Positions 1 to 13,735 of a DNA stretch of 64,000 bases are shown here, in pieces; within the stretch, counting starts at the first letter, position 1; every line of letters starts with the position of its first letter. Made by a program: the position numbers and the translations under genes. The notes under the pieces were generated by a model. The model saw only the letters and a list, made by a program, of their open reading frames with translations, was not told the DNA's origin and did no database searches. This stretch comes from Vespa crabro (taxonomy: Eukaryota; Arthropoda; Insecta; Hymenoptera; Vespidae). The stretch covers positions 3,945,232-4,009,231 of the forward strand of contig NC_060962.1 in the NCBI RefSeq assembly GCF_910589235.1. Reading direction: 5' to 3'.

Positions 1-248
1 AAAGTCTGATTAGAATTTAAATAAAAAAAAATATAGAATATGAAAATATGTTTCATTCAAACGAAATTGTAACTTCTTTCTTCGTTGTTTCATAATGGAG
101 AATGAAATATTAAAAGAAAACAACGAATGGAAAAACACTGGAAGAGAAAGAAATATAAACTCTTTTTTTGGATTTACTATGGTTATTCGTCCAAAAAATT
201 TAGAAATATAAATATTCGAGGTAATAATATTACGTAATCATGCGTGGA

Positions 249-277
249 GAAAGAAAGAGAGTGAGAGAAAGAGAGAA

Positions 278-336
<59 letters not shown>

Positions 337-340
337 AAAA
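249..340. repeat. (GA)n microsatellite
   Basis: Imperfect purine tract with a pure GA run at 286-331. Open frames crossing it are SL-rich artefacts. Confidence 0.95.
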
Positions 341-2764
341 ATAATGGCCAAATCCTGGACGAAAAATAGTTTGAACGAAACAAAGGAACGAATAATAACA
401 ATAACGAATAAAGAATTTTAGTATCACGTTTCTAAAATAATACCGCAAACCTTTCGTTCCATTTATACAAATATTCCTTGCGCTTCACAAATATACAAAG
501 ATATTGAGTTTCTTTATTTGTTTATACATTTGTAAAACAAATAAAAAAAATATAGAGAGAAACAACATGAAATATACATCCCCTATCATATCAATTTTAT
601 CTTTTAGAGACCGTAACTCTTCTTTTAAACAAAAACTACGTGAGTAATAAAAATTAATGACACCGAGGGAAATCTAAAGTATTGATTATGTACAATGTCA
701 AGTAGATTCAAGGGACTCTAATATTAATGAAATCTTTAACTTTCAATGAAATTAAAGAAACAAAAATGACCGTATTTCCTAATTGATTAATATAGAATTA
801 AAAAGAATACAAGCAAAATAAAATATATATTAATAAAAGTCGTTAATTAAAAAATAGAAAAATTCATTACTTATAATTATTATTTCAACGAATCAATCCT
901 TGTTAATTTACGCGCTATTAAGTAATCATTAATTACCTATTCATTACTCTCGATTCTCGAGTTGAAAATGAAAAGAAAAAAAAAAAAAAAGAAGAAAGAA
1001 ATGAAGTTATTGTTTCTTTGAAAACAATGCCATAGAAAAAAGTTTGCATTTTAGTTTGAAGAAACGTTCAAGCTATCGATACAAGAATCATCAATTCGGT
1101 GGATTCGTTGGTTGGTAGTAGACTAGAAGGATATACAGGTCAATCTGCACGCTCGAGTAATTTTCCGGGGCGATTATACTGCTCGCCACGCGTTCCACAC
1201 AAGAACTTTTAGAATCCTAGAGAGTATATCTTCTCGAAGATTCGGAGAATGTACCAGAGCTTAATTACTTATCCCTTATATATATATATATATATTTACA
1301 TAGGATGAATAGTGTTAAGAGAAATGGTAATCGAATTAGCGATTACTAGCTATGTTTATCGTCATATTAATTTATCGATTAATTATACGATACGATAATT
1401 ATTCGAGTAATTTCTAACCAGAATTAATGTACACTTAAATTTGTATACAATCGATATTTACATAAGAATAATAATAAAACTGATTAAAATTCTTCCTATA
1501 ATCGATTTGATAGATTAAGGATATATATATATATGAAGAAAAAAAAAAAAAAAAAAAGAAAGAAATATCGAAAAGGCATATGCTGATACATATACGTATA
1601 TATGCATGAGTAAACGTATGATTAACATTACACGTTATTTTATCTACGAATTTGAATTCTTTTCTTGAGGGGCTTCAATCGAATGGAAATTTGTAGCTCG
1701 TTGAAAAAGAAATCGTTTTAGATCTTTATCCTCTTTTTCCTTTTTTCTTTTTTTGTTTTTTTTTTGTGTTTTTACTCTTTCTTTCTTTGTTTTCCTTCCA
1801 TCAAGTCGCTTAGTCGTCAAAAACAATGAACGTAATCGACGTGCGAACAATACAGTTCTGGATGGATCGTTCGTGTGATATCGAGAAAATTAGAGGCTAG
1901 AAACCGGATGGAAAAACTATCCCACATAGAATGCGAATTCTACTTCGGATTCGTCTTCGTTTCTCTTTCTTTCTTTTTTTTTGTTCTTCTCTTCTTTTTC
2001 TTTTTTTTTTTTTTTCTTTGCTTTCTTTTTCTTTCCTTTTTTCAAACCTTCTTCATTATTCGCCAGTTGGCTCGGAGGCTTTTGTGTCGACGCGGACGGA
2101 AGAATGGCCTACTTACCCGTAAACGCGTTCACTCTCGCTTATATACGGAATCATAGAGCGTGATGTAATCGATATCACTTTGTCGGCGTTGCTCGTATCG
2201 TTTTAAATCGATGATCGATGGATTACAACGAGAGAAGCCATTTCTGCGCGAATATATACATATATATAGTTCGATATGGATCAAGAAACAAATTTAAAAA
2301 ATATTTATTATTAATTATTATTATGACTTTTAATATTTCGATAAGATACTGTATATTATTTCATCATTATAGAGAGTTATATCAAATTCTATCTTTGGTA
2401 TGAATAACACTGCAACCATCGAAACACTCTCAATGTAACTAGTTTCAAATTTCTTGTAATACAATTATTGAAATCATTAATATAATATATAATAATGATA
2501 ATCATTATTATATAATAGTATATATATACATATTGAAACACTTAATTGTGCTTGTTTATTATTATAAAATTACATAAAATATTATAGGATACAAATGCGA
2601 TAAAAATAATAATTTTAGGACATAATGTACGTAACTTTGCATAGAACTATTTAACGAGAATAATATTTGGAAATTTTAAGTCAAGCTCGAAGTGTCTTAG
2701 ACTCTTATTCAAATAGGTTTTTCTTTGAGATCGATCGAAAAGCCGGCCTTCTCTCAGTGGCACC

Positions 2765-2812
2765 GTATAACTTAGATAACATACAACTTAGACAACGTAC
2801 AACTTAAGCAAC
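2765..2812. repeat. Three tandem 16-bp units
   Basis: Units GTATAACTTAGATAAC, ATACAACTTAGACAAC and GTACAACTTAAGCAAC follow each other without gaps. The conserved core is TAxAACTTAGxxAAC. It is not a simple microsatellite; it lies in a GC-richer patch. Confidence 0.8.
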
Positions 2813-3528
2813 GTTCGAGAACCTTGTTGCAAAGGTTTACACCTGTGCTTTTGTTACTCTTTCTCTAGCAAGTAACTTGCGAGTAGAGTAAAATTATGGC
2901 TGAAAGGGCCATATACCGTGCACGAACTATCTACCTATTTTTCTCTCGTTAAGTGTATCTCGTCGTCTGAAGCCAAGCTGTATTTGAAATTTCTTTGAAA
3001 AGGAAAAGTTTGTCGGACGAAATCGAAAAAGACAAAGGATCATTTCACGTGATAAAAAAATTACAAATCAATAATATACATATATATATATATTTATATT
3101 AAAAAATATTTTGTTATAAATTTTAAATACGAAAGTGTCGTTTATAATTCTCTTAACCAAAAAAATTCTCAAACGGTAAAAGAACATTTTTTTTACCTCT
3201 CCTTGAATTTTATTCCAAATCATTATTTAATAGTCGTTTATTATAACAAGAATAAAGAAATATAACAATTGAGTGAATTTCATTATTAATCTTAATTGAT
3301 TAATAAAAGACTCAATGTAAATTTGTTTTATCAAATGGATAAAGGCCAACGAATACAAAGACTTATAATATATTTACTATAAAGATTAGAAATAATTGAG
3401 TATTTTCATTAATATTCCTTCGACGAGGAAACGCAAACAATTTAATATAAAATGACGTTTCTTGCGAATTACTAAAAGAGGATTGGTAAAAAGACGAAAT
3501 CGAATCATCGCAATTTAATCTCGATCAG

Positions 3529-3530
<2 letters not shown>

Positions 3531-3571
<41 letters not shown>
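3531..3571. repeat. (TC)n microsatellite
   Basis: Uninterrupted TC run of about 41 bp. Confidence 0.95.
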
Positions 3572-3574
<3 letters not shown>

Positions 3575-3758
3575 ACTTCCTCTCTGTCTTTCTCTTTCTA
3601 TCTCTATCTATCTAACGAGAAGCATTCTCAGCTAGCTGGATTGCACTGGATGCCGTCCTGGCCTGACTAAGTTGCCGACATGGACGGTCCACGAATAAAT
3701 TGGCAAAGTTCTCCTATAATATTTCACGAGGTAGCGCGCGCAAAGCTTTCCGGAGTAA

Positions 3759-3923
3759 GAGAGAGAGAGAGAGAGACAGAGCGAGAGAAGGAGAAAGAGA
3801 TAGAGATAGAGATAGAGATAGAGGTAGAGATAGAATGAATGAAAGCACGGGGTGGACTCGGTTGGACTCATTTCGCAATTGCATTGTTTCCACGTATATG
3901 AGAGAGACAGAGAAAGAGGGAGG

Positions 3924-3957
<34 letters not shown>
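3759..3957. repeat. Compound GA / GATA / GA repeats
   Basis: GA run, then (GATAGA)n at about 3797-3832, then after about 65 bp of unique sequence another GA tract at 3901-3957. Overlapping ER/SL frames are by-products. Confidence 0.9.
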
Positions 3958-3960
<3 letters not shown>

Positions 3961-4190
3961 GAACTTTTGTCCACGACATCGTTAAAATCGTTAAGAGAAC
4001 TCGGAGCAATGGTCGCCAGCATAGTGTGGTAAAGGTGGCTCGTTAAATGAGACCACGACTGAGAACGAGTTATCGATAATTTTACTTATCCGCCTGGGAA
4101 AAGTTGTTTCGCGGAAGCGTCGATGCCTGCCGATTATCGGACGACATTCGAACTATCCCATGAGATTTCATAACGAAGATATTAACTCTT

Positions 4191-4230
<40 letters not shown>

Positions 4231-4368
4231 CTCGCTTTCTCACTCGCTCTCTGTCATTCTTTCTAATTCTTTTCTATAGTACTTGCGACGTTTCAAGGGC
4301 TGAAAAAAAGATAAGGACGAAATGATTTTGATTTTTCTTTCATGAGAAATACATGCATTCACCCACAC

Positions 4369-4398
4369 ACATATGTGTGCGTGCATGCACACATATGT
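4369..4398. repeat. Perfect 12-bp inverted repeat
   Basis: ACATATGTGTGC (4369-4380) is the reverse complement of GCACACATATGT (4387-4398), separated by GTGCAT. It lies within a CA/TG-rich patch and probably arose from it. Confidence 0.8.
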
Positions 4399-6740
4399 TA
4401 TATTATTCTTAAGATCTTCTGTTTAAAATCGTTAAATTATTATGTTATTCGATATGATTTTAATGAGAAAAAATATCGGGAAAAAAGTATAAAAGGACTG
4501 AGAACAGGAAATTAATGGAGATAAGCTTGGCTGATGATGCGTGAAATATAAAAAGTGAAAGAAAGAAAGGGGTATTATTAACGAAGGGAAAAAATATTAT
4601 ACATAAAGAACAGGAAGTCCATTTAAGTAGTTACTATAGGCCGATGAGCGTTGATATATATCCTACTTTCCATTCTCTTGTTCGTGACAAAGCAAAGAAA
4701 TATGAAAAATATGAATGATAGAAAGAAAAACGAAAATATAAGGAAAAGAGGAAAGGAACTGTAAGAGATCACTAACTTGTCGACTATAAAACGTAAACAA
4801 ACTCATCAAGTAGGAAAAAGAAATCCTTGAGAAAATAGAAAGAAAGAGAAAGGATGATATAACACAATAGCGGATATAAAAAGTGATAAAAAAAAAAAAA
4901 AAAAAAAAAGAAAAATGAAAAATGATATTTCAAATATTTTTTCCTTTTTTTTCCATAAAGAATAGAATATTAAAAACGGAAGTGGACGGAATACTTGTTA
5001 CAGGAATAAAGTCGTGTACCTATTAAAAATAAAATAACGCAAAGAGTTATTATTAGAAAAAAGAAAAAAAAAGGAAAATCAATTAAGCAAAACGGTATAT
5101 ACCAAAGGAAAAATAGAAAAATCGATTGTTTTGCAGTCCTATATATACTATAAAAGTAAAAAATAAAAAAAGGGTGAATTCCGTTCGATAAACAATCTTC
5201 TCTAGAAAAGAAGAACAAGACCTGAATGAATAGTTAAACGAACGAGAAAGTTTTATTTATATATAATCGAAAGCGTTAATGTCTAAATAATCTTGTTAGG
5301 ATATAACACACGTAAAATGATTTGTCTTAACGTGAAATTCTCTATATACGTTATTTGGATTAAAACAAGAACCGATAGTAACAGCACGTGCACAAACGAG
5401 CAAACTGGCGTTTAACTGTCGCACGAGGGTAAGCTAAGCGAACATTATCTTTCAAAACGTTTACGTAACTACCGACACAGAGATTAGAAATAGACGTAAG
5501 AGCTTCGAAAAGTCACGTCTAACAGAAAGAGCATCTAATTGCGAATTCTACAATACATTTCTTTCGAGTTTACATTGAATACAATATATATATATATATA
5601 TATACGTGATACATATTATTAAAAACATGCAATTCTCTTTTAATAAAAAAAAAAGCCTCGCAAATTATGATTCAATATGGAAATATTAAAAATTTTGTTT
5701 AAAAGGAAAAGAAAAAAGAGAAGAAAGAACAAAAAATTTACGTCATTCCAAATTATTCTATTCATTCGATTATTTATCAAATTTTTTCAATGTAATTATT
5801 GAAAATTGAAAAACTATTTAAATATTATTTACTTTATACTTTGTATAATATAAATATATATATATATAATTTATTATACAAAATTTATTATATTTAAAAA
5901 TAATTGATTAAATATAGTGAAGTATATTAAGGTATAAAAGTTTTGAAGTTGATATCGTTGTTATTAAATAATGACTATAAAGAAATAATTTAGACATTTA
6001 ACAGTTTCAATTTGAACGAAACAGCTTCGCCGTACTAACGGGAATGTCAAGGGAGGAAATATGTCATTTACCGGTAACGATCGTTTCGCTCCCTAGAAAA
6101 GGATACTTTAGCGGAAAACCTTGTCGCATAAGCTTCTTACGAAAGTTTCAGAACGGTGGATTAAAGATAACGAGTGAGTGAGAAGAAGGAAGACTAGGGA
6201 ATGGGAAACACGAGGAAAAAAGAGAAAAAAAAGAGGAAGAAGAAGAAGAAGAAGAAAAGGGGCTCAGTTTTCGGATCCCAATTCGAAGAGAAGGAACTTC
6301 ATTATTAAGCTAGCGAGGAAAATGTTCGCGAAAAGAGTCAATGTCGTATCAGAAATCTTCATTCTCGATCAGGATCGTCTTTGGGAATTGAAAACATTGT
6401 AAATCTTATCGAGTGATCGTCAATGTTAGAAACTATTCAAATTTCATAAAAATTCAAAAGCTTTTCCACGTATTCATATACTATTATATATAAAAACAAT
6501 ATTTATTCTTTATATAAAATAATACCTTTAAGACATATCGTATATTTAATATTCATTAATGGTTAGATTTATAAAAAAAAAATATTCTTATTTAGACATT
6601 CTACAAGTTACTATATACATAATATTCAAAAGTTTGTTTGCCTAATAGATAACATATTTGCACTCGTTAAAAGATTATAAAGAAGTTTAATAAAATAGCA
6701 TTTGTTCAATTCTCATGAAAGAAACGGTAATATAAGAACA

Positions 6741-6950
6741 AATAGAATCGAATAGAACCAAATAAGGTCGAATATGAACGAAGAGGGTCAAATTGGATTG
6801 AATAGGATCCATCAGAATCAAATAAGGACTCATAGAATCGAACAGAACTCAACAGGACAGAATAGGACCAAATATAATCAAATAGGATAGAATAGGACTA
6901 AATAGAATCGAATCGGGTTGAATATAATCGAATTGAGTCGAATATGACAA
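6741..6950. repeat. Left arm of an inverted 10-bp-period minisatellite pair
   Basis: Twenty-one consecutive 10-bp units, consensus AATAGRATCG, with point changes but no visible insertion or deletion. The unit is the reverse complement of the unit in the array at 7041-7260. The two arrays face each other across a 90-bp AT-rich spacer (6951-7040). Confidence 0.92.
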
Positions 6951-7040
6951 AGAAAAAACATATTTATACTATTATTAATATCCAGTGCTTTTATTTAGAT
7001 ATTATTAGTTTTTTATTCGATAATTTGTATACTTTATAGT

Positions 7041-7260
7041 CCTATTCTGTTCTATTTGGTCCTATTTGGTCTTATTCGATCCTATTTTATCTTATTTGAT
7101 CCTATTCGATACTATTTGATCCAGTTCGATCCTATTCAGTCCCATTTTGTCCCGTTTGATTTTATTCAATCCTATTCGATCCTATTCGATCCTATTCGGT
7201 CCTATTCGATCTTATTCAAACTTGATCGATACTATTTGATCATGTTTGATTCTATTCATG
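7041..7260. repeat. Right arm of an inverted 10-bp-period minisatellite pair
   Basis: Twenty-two consecutive 10-bp units, consensus CCTATTCGAT, in strict 10-bp register. Because 10 bp is not a multiple of 3, translation cycles through all frames and gives a 10-residue-period peptide (FDPIRSYSIL type) with no stops. The open frame at 7056-7325 is therefore a by-product of the repeat, not evidence for a gene. Confidence 0.92.
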
Positions 7261-8541
7261 GTGATCTTGCTCTTTCATCAATAGAAAGTATTTCGCTATT
7301 TATTATTATCAATTATTTATTGTGAATTATCAAATATAAAATTTCAGAAGTCAACAATGCTATAGATATAATTTGTAGTATCATTAATTTCTACTTATAG
7401 AAAGATTATCGAATTCGTTTGAAATATATGTGTAGCAAGTTTCTCCACTTTCAAGTTAAAGACCCGAACAAATAAAAAGTCAAGTTTTCATGGAATAAAA
7501 ATAAAAAGAATATAATAAAAAAAGTTGGTACAATAAAAGTCATTAAAATGATTCATGTTCGGCGATTTGCGAAGAGAAGACGGACGATGCGTATGAGATT
7601 CCACTTTCTACTAACGAGAATTCCGGAGCGAAAAGTTTCACGATTATCGAACCGGACGTTTCGCCAATGACAGAAACGTCTCGACTCTTTTCTCTAAGGT
7701 ATCCTTCTCTGAGGTAACTTTTGAAGGAATTTTAATAAATATCTATGTCCCATGACAAGGACAATTTCTACTTGCTTTTTCTCATTTCTTAAACTTATTA
7801 AAAATCCCTCGAAGAACGACGATATTCCATTCATTGAATAATATCGCTATTTAATTATACACTTATACGATATTATAATATTCTCAGGAAGATCGATCGA
7901 TCGCTTATTGGTAAAATATTAAAAAGTATGATTTAGATGTATTAATGAAGAGTTTAATAATTATGAAAAAAAAAAGTTGTATCATTTTATGTACATATAT
8001 GCAGTATATAATGAATTAATTAAATACTTTATTACTATTGTTATATAAAAACAAATATACATGTTAGATATATTTTTCGTAACAATTAGAAAATGTTTTA
8101 TTTTATATGTATATTATTTTGTACATGTATTATTTTATATATGTATTGTGAAAAATTAATTAAACGATAATATATTTTATCTATATTTTGTTATTCATAG
8201 ATTATAAACGATTATTAACATATCGAAATTATTGGACATTGGAATACGAAGAAAGTATAACATTTTTTTTTATACTTTTCTCTTTCTCTTTCTATCTTCC
8301 GCATTATAGAGCTACTTTCGTTAATTACGGTGCACGATACCAAAGTACCTCTTTATTTAACGTTCTTTTTTACGAGACTATTATGTGTAACACGTTTTTC
8401 CTCGAAGCATTTTGAAAATTCTATTCTTAAAAACGTACACTGAACGAGCAAGTACGTAATGTACGTATGTACTTATTCCACATAAGCGTTTTTATGTACG
8501 TCATTTTACGAGTTTAATGCATAACGACATATGTATGTCCA

Positions 8542-8544
<3 letters not shown>

Positions 8545-8586
<42 letters not shown>

Positions 8587-8605
8587 CTATTAACACAATT
8601 ACTAT

Positions 8606-8643
<38 letters not shown>
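8545..8643. repeat. Two (AT)n microsatellites
   Basis: AT runs at 8545-8583 and 8603-8643 separated by about 20 bp. Confidence 0.9.
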
Positions 8644-8644
<1 letters not shown>

Positions 8645-9321
8645 AACATAAAATTAATAAAAAATATAATAATGCAAAAATATAATAAAATAAAATCATA
8701 TATAGATACTTTTATATTAAAATTATAAACATACTCTATTCTATTATAGTACGAGATTAAAGAATTGATGAAAATCAAACTCAAAAATGTTTTAATCCTC
8801 GAATATAAAAATTCAAGTTGAAATGAAAAAAAGTAAAACATCGTTGACCGTTGAGTTTTATGATAGTAAACCGATGAGTTTTTATCTATTTCGCTATAAA
8901 GTCGTGCAACTTGGCTGTGTTTAAACGTAGTTCGTGGTCCAAGTCAGTACTTTGAAAGAGATTCGCCGAAACGGAACCGAATTGTTTTTCGTGAAAGTCC
9001 CCGTAAAATTTTGTATACTTTTACTGTTGTGGGAAGTTCTCTGTCCCTCTCTTTCTTTCTTCCTTTTTTTTTTCTTTTTTTTTCTATCTTTCTTCCTTTC
9101 TTCCTTACTTTCTTTTCTCACAAGGAGTACGATACAAAAGCGGCCACCACTCAAGAACTTTCTCGGCTATTCTCGCACGCTACTCTGCTTTGGACATTTT
9201 TCGAACTTGGTAAAACGTAATTTATAATGTCGCGCTAATGGAAGGAAACTTCCAGTGTGGCATAAACAAGAAGTACGTTTCTATAATCTACCCTGTAGCA
9301 ACGTACTATCATAGATATTTT

Positions 9322-9359
<38 letters not shown>

Positions 9360-9979
9360 ACACTTTCTTTGTTTCTATCTCTCTTTCTTTCTTTTCAATC
9401 GAGCTACGATTTAATCGAATTTCAAAAAAAAAGGTTAGATACTTTTACTTTACACAAAATTGACATGGAATTGTTAATTTAACATTAACATCAATAGTAT
9501 GAAAGAATAATTCAACAGAAATATTATCAATGAGATATTGCATCGATACTATAATATAATCATTCCACATCATATTCTTACTAATTGGTTAATAACACAG
9601 TTTACATGGCATCAAGTCTTACGGCTACTTCCTTGAATATATTGCAGGTGTTCTCAGCAAAAATTTGCATAGGATTTCGATTACTTCCTTCTAGCTCCGC
9701 TGGGAGAAATTTGTCAATTAGTCGATCGGTTATCGGGTTATCGACAGTTTTCGGATATCGGCAATACGGTATTAAATTTGTGTTTCTATATTTCTATTTT
9801 TTTTTTGGCTAATTGCTAAAGTTATTAAACGATAGAATGCGTATCGTACAGTTAACCATATTTCCTTTATCTCTTTTTCTGTTAAAGTAAAAGAAAGCAA
9901 GAAAAATAAAAAGAAAAACGACAATGTATGTACATTCCTTATAAATTTATGATAATATATATTAAATATACTATATATA

Positions 9980-10014
<35 letters not shown>

Positions 10015-10380
10015 CTTGCTGAATAAAAGAATGGACCAATAAATGATTTGAAAAAAAAAAACAAAAAAAACACTTGTACTAATCCTTTTCTTTCGTAAAA
10101 ATATTTATCAAAATTTACTTTAAAGTATTTAACGTAATTGTTTCCATTTATACGTTTTTTGATGTTATCGACGAAATTCGTGAAAATTGAGAAACTTCTT
10201 GAAGTGTATAAAGATCTCCTCAAAGAGTCGATAGAAATGTCTATCTAGAGTGCTTGATTGCAACCCGTAAATTAAGTTTCACATAGAGCTCGCAATGGAG
10301 TTTTGCATTGCTCAAAGCGAAATGTAATTTGGAATTTTCATTCGTTTCAAAATCGCCATAAGATTATCATCAAAATCCAA

Positions 10381-10410
10381 ATATATTGAAATATTTCTAT
10401 TTCAATATAT
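10381..10410. repeat. Perfect 13-bp inverted repeat with 4-nt loop
   Basis: ATATATTGAAATA (10381-10393) and TATTTCAATATAT (10398-10410) are exact reverse complements around TTTC. It has no T-run or gene context suggesting a terminator. Confidence 0.85.
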
Positions 10411-10661
10411 AAAGGATATGTAATTTATGTCGATTAATTTTAAATATTTTTATTTTTTTGAACGATATATATAAGTATATATCTATAAAACATCATTTTT
10501 TCAACATCCTTTCTTCTATTACAATTAATTATAAATAATGTTCTGTCGAAAAAAAATTTTGTTCTATTTTACTTTTATTTCTTTTATCAAACTATCATTC
10601 TTGTTTCATTAATACAAATATTGGCGTAGAAAATTGCTGCTACGTCGAGCAGTTTTTATCG

Positions 10662-10727
10662 GAGTTGGATAGGAGAAACCGGCTACTTTCAGCAGGATAT
10701 CCTGTATAAGTAGCTTTTCTAAATCTC
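10662..10727 (+). repeat. Imperfect foldback of about 66 nt
   Basis: AGAAA-(CC)-GGCTACTT pairs with AAGTAGCTTTTCT. Inside it lies the 12-bp palindrome CAGGATATCCTG (10693-10704), and outside it a short GAG/CTC extension. Shape resembles a small precursor hairpin but has bulges and a very short terminal loop. Confidence 0.5.
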
Positions 10728-11916
10728 GCATAGTCAGGCATTTTATATCCGCCAAAGAGAGTACATATTGAACAACTTCGGACGTCAAGTACTGTGTGTT
10801 TATTTTATGTAAATCCTAATCTGATCGTTAATATTTAGTTATTGGAGTATTTATTTTTTCGGCAAAAAAAAAATAAATTATACGATAAAAATATCCCAAA
10901 ATTACAACTTATCAAATTTAATTATAAATCTTCATGAAGGACATATAAATGTCATCTTTGTAATACCCTATTTGAATACATTTTGAACACATACATATAT
11001 GAAAAACGTATATGCATTCAAAATTAAGCTTAAGATATGGTTAAACGACGATAAGAGATTGTATTGACATAAATTGAATAATCTTTAATTCTTCGTAAGT
11101 ATCTCGTAGAAGGTATCGTTACTAAACTAACGATAAGAAATCGTTCTTCCTTCTTCGAAGGATTTCTTTTTCCGTAGAAATCACTACCTTCGTAAGGCAA
11201 TCTATTTTCAGAGCCGCGATATATATCTAACTAGCGTCGTAAACCGAAAAACCTTAAAGGAAGGTTACTCGATTCAGATCGCGAAATTCCCTAAGCGCAC
11301 ATTCCATTTACACGTCGTAAATTTTGTGAAAGAGCTGCAATGGTAGCAAGATATGTGATACGTCTGTATGTGAGCATGCATGTATACATATATGTCTATG
11401 TGCCACAGAAGACATTATTTTGGTTTCCCATAGAACATCTCAAGTTTTCGTCTCAACTCTCTTTCGTTATAAAGCTTCGGTGGATGTAAAATAGTTACTC
11501 CGTTTCGCGATATCTCTCGAAACCATTTTTTATTTCAAAACCATTTATTTATCGATTAATAAATTTGTTTTAAAAGATTTGTTTGAGTTTTAAGCAATTT
11601 TTAAGACAATAATAAATGAACTAAGAAAGATTACGTCGTATAAATATATGATTAATTTTATGTAATATTTAACACGGTTTGATTTTAATTTTTTATTTAT
11701 CAGCAATCTGAAAAATATATTACGAATATTATAATAACTTGATTGGAATAAAAGTAAAATTAAATAATATTAAATTCAGAAAAATCTATATATGTATATA
11801 TATATATATATATATATGAGTATAGTAAGTTTCGCAATTAGGAAAGAAGAGAACTTACATAGAAATACGATCGGTATTGCGCAACTTCCGTCAATATAAA
11901 TAGAACAGAAAGATAG

Positions 11917-11928
<12 letters not shown>

Positions 11929-11990
<62 letters not shown>
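11929..11990. repeat. (GA)n microsatellite
   Basis: GA tract with AAAG interruptions. Confidence 0.95.
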
Positions 11991-11994
<4 letters not shown>

Positions 11995-12439
11995 GATTAA
12001 GTGCACGCCGTGAACAGAGCAACGTAGAGAATCAATAGCTACCAACAGAATTCAACTTCAGTAAAGAGGAAGAAACAGTTTTTCAATTTTTAATTCGACT
12101 GAATGATTTCGTCCTTTAAAGCCGCAAGATATTTTTAATATTTGAAAAATTGTTCATTTTGCATTAATCCTTTTTCATTAATTCTTTACGCACGAAATAT
12201 ATGGAAACATTCATAGATAGATAAAATGTTTCCAAATGTTAAATATTTCTCCTATTAAAACTGAATCGAACCAAAAATGGTAAATGGAACTTGAAAGTTG
12301 ATGAAATTTTCAAAATTGGTTAGATAAAAAATAATAAAAAAAAAAAAAAAAAGAAAAAAAAATTGCAAAAATCCAAAATATCCCTGCATCGTCGATTGCA
12401 CAGAATGCAACAGGACCTTTATATGTATACATATACATA

Positions 12440-12442
<3 letters not shown>

Positions 12443-12480
<38 letters not shown>
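12443..12480. repeat. (AT)n microsatellite
   Basis: Pure AT run. Confidence 0.95.
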
Positions 12481-12482
<2 letters not shown>

Positions 12483-13734
12483 AGTTGATGAAATTCAAAA
12501 ACTATCACGTTATTTCAATATTTTTACGTAGTCGAGTTTGCGACGTTGACGGGTCATTCGTCTTTTAATCACCCAATGAATCGTCATATGTCGGAAACCA
12601 TCGAACCGGGTTATCGTTGTTATACGGATCGAAGCTTGTCCGATCATCCAATAAGCGAGCGTTATTTTGGTGACCACGTAACACGCGAAACGACGCGACA
12701 GTTCGTAGTGGAAAAAATAAAAAGTTATTCGAGAAAAAAGTTGTGTGATCGATCACAACTCGTATTTTTTTATAGCTGACGTGATTTAGCTTTCAATCAC
12801 GGTTATATATGTCCATCATGTTACATATGAGTAGAGATATGTTATCGCCGTTTCGAAAGATTCAAAATTTCGTTTTTTAACGTTTTCATTATGGACGTTC
12901 TGGAAAAATTTATTAATCCATAATTATATTCGTATTTCATTCCTATTAAATTCCTTTACGATAGATATTAGAGTTAATCATAAATATAGTCGTTAAATGC
13001 ATTTGTCAAAAAAAAACAAAAAAAAAAAAACAAAAAAAGAAAAAAAAGAATAACAAAATCTTTCTCTTTTAAACGTAAATTCTATCACGGAAATCTATGA
13101 ATCTATCGTGCGCAGTAGGTACACGAACAAAGGCTAACGCGCACGCACGTGCGTCCTGGACTACGTGTGCCTGCGTGTTCGTTTTATCGGATGTCTAATC
13201 GATAACGGTGCTATGTCCTGGCTTCGTGTCCCTTTGTGTTTAAGTTTATGTAGGCATTACATTCATCTCGAGACACGTATACGTATACCTATACTACTAT
13301 ACATGTTCATGAACAAATTAGAGAGAGTGAGAGAGAGAGAGAGAGAGAGAAACAAATCAAAAGCTCAAAGCCCCATATACCGTCAACTATATAAATGTAT
13401 ATATAAAGGCTACTACTACTTTCGTTATTATATTACAGTTATTTTTAACACTGAATTTATTGATATCGTTTGTATAATTATTTTTATTGAAATTTTTATT
13501 GACTTAGGTACTTATGTTAAATATGTTTTTTCTTTTTTCACGTTATAACATATATATCATATAATTTTTATAAAATCTGATTTTTATTGAATTGAGTTAA
13601 TTCACTGTTATTCTTTCATGATAAGTAATTATAATTTCAATAATTATAGAATAAGAAATTTAAAGTTAGCCATTTCAACTACTTAGCATTAGTTATAATA
13701 TTAATTATTTTTTTTACTATATATCTAATTACAC

Positions 13735-13735
<1 letters not shown>

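Larger units (their letters stand above)
1..6740. other. No gene recognised; AT-rich repeats
   Basis: AT-rich DNA with microsatellites: GA at 249-340, CT at 3531-3571, GA/GATA at 3759-3832, GA at 3901-3957, CT at 4194-4255, poly-A at 4890-4908 and AT at 5583-5604. There are modestly GC-richer patches at 1120-1260, 2690-3010 and 5370-5540. Open frames here are low-complexity (SL, ER or F-rich) read-throughs of simple repeats, or short and unlike known families. No tRNA or rRNA was seen. Confidence 0.6.

Noticed and set aside
3632..4046. Several overlapping frames of 64-125 codons on both strands
   Set aside because: All are SL/ER-rich translations of GA/CT arrays.
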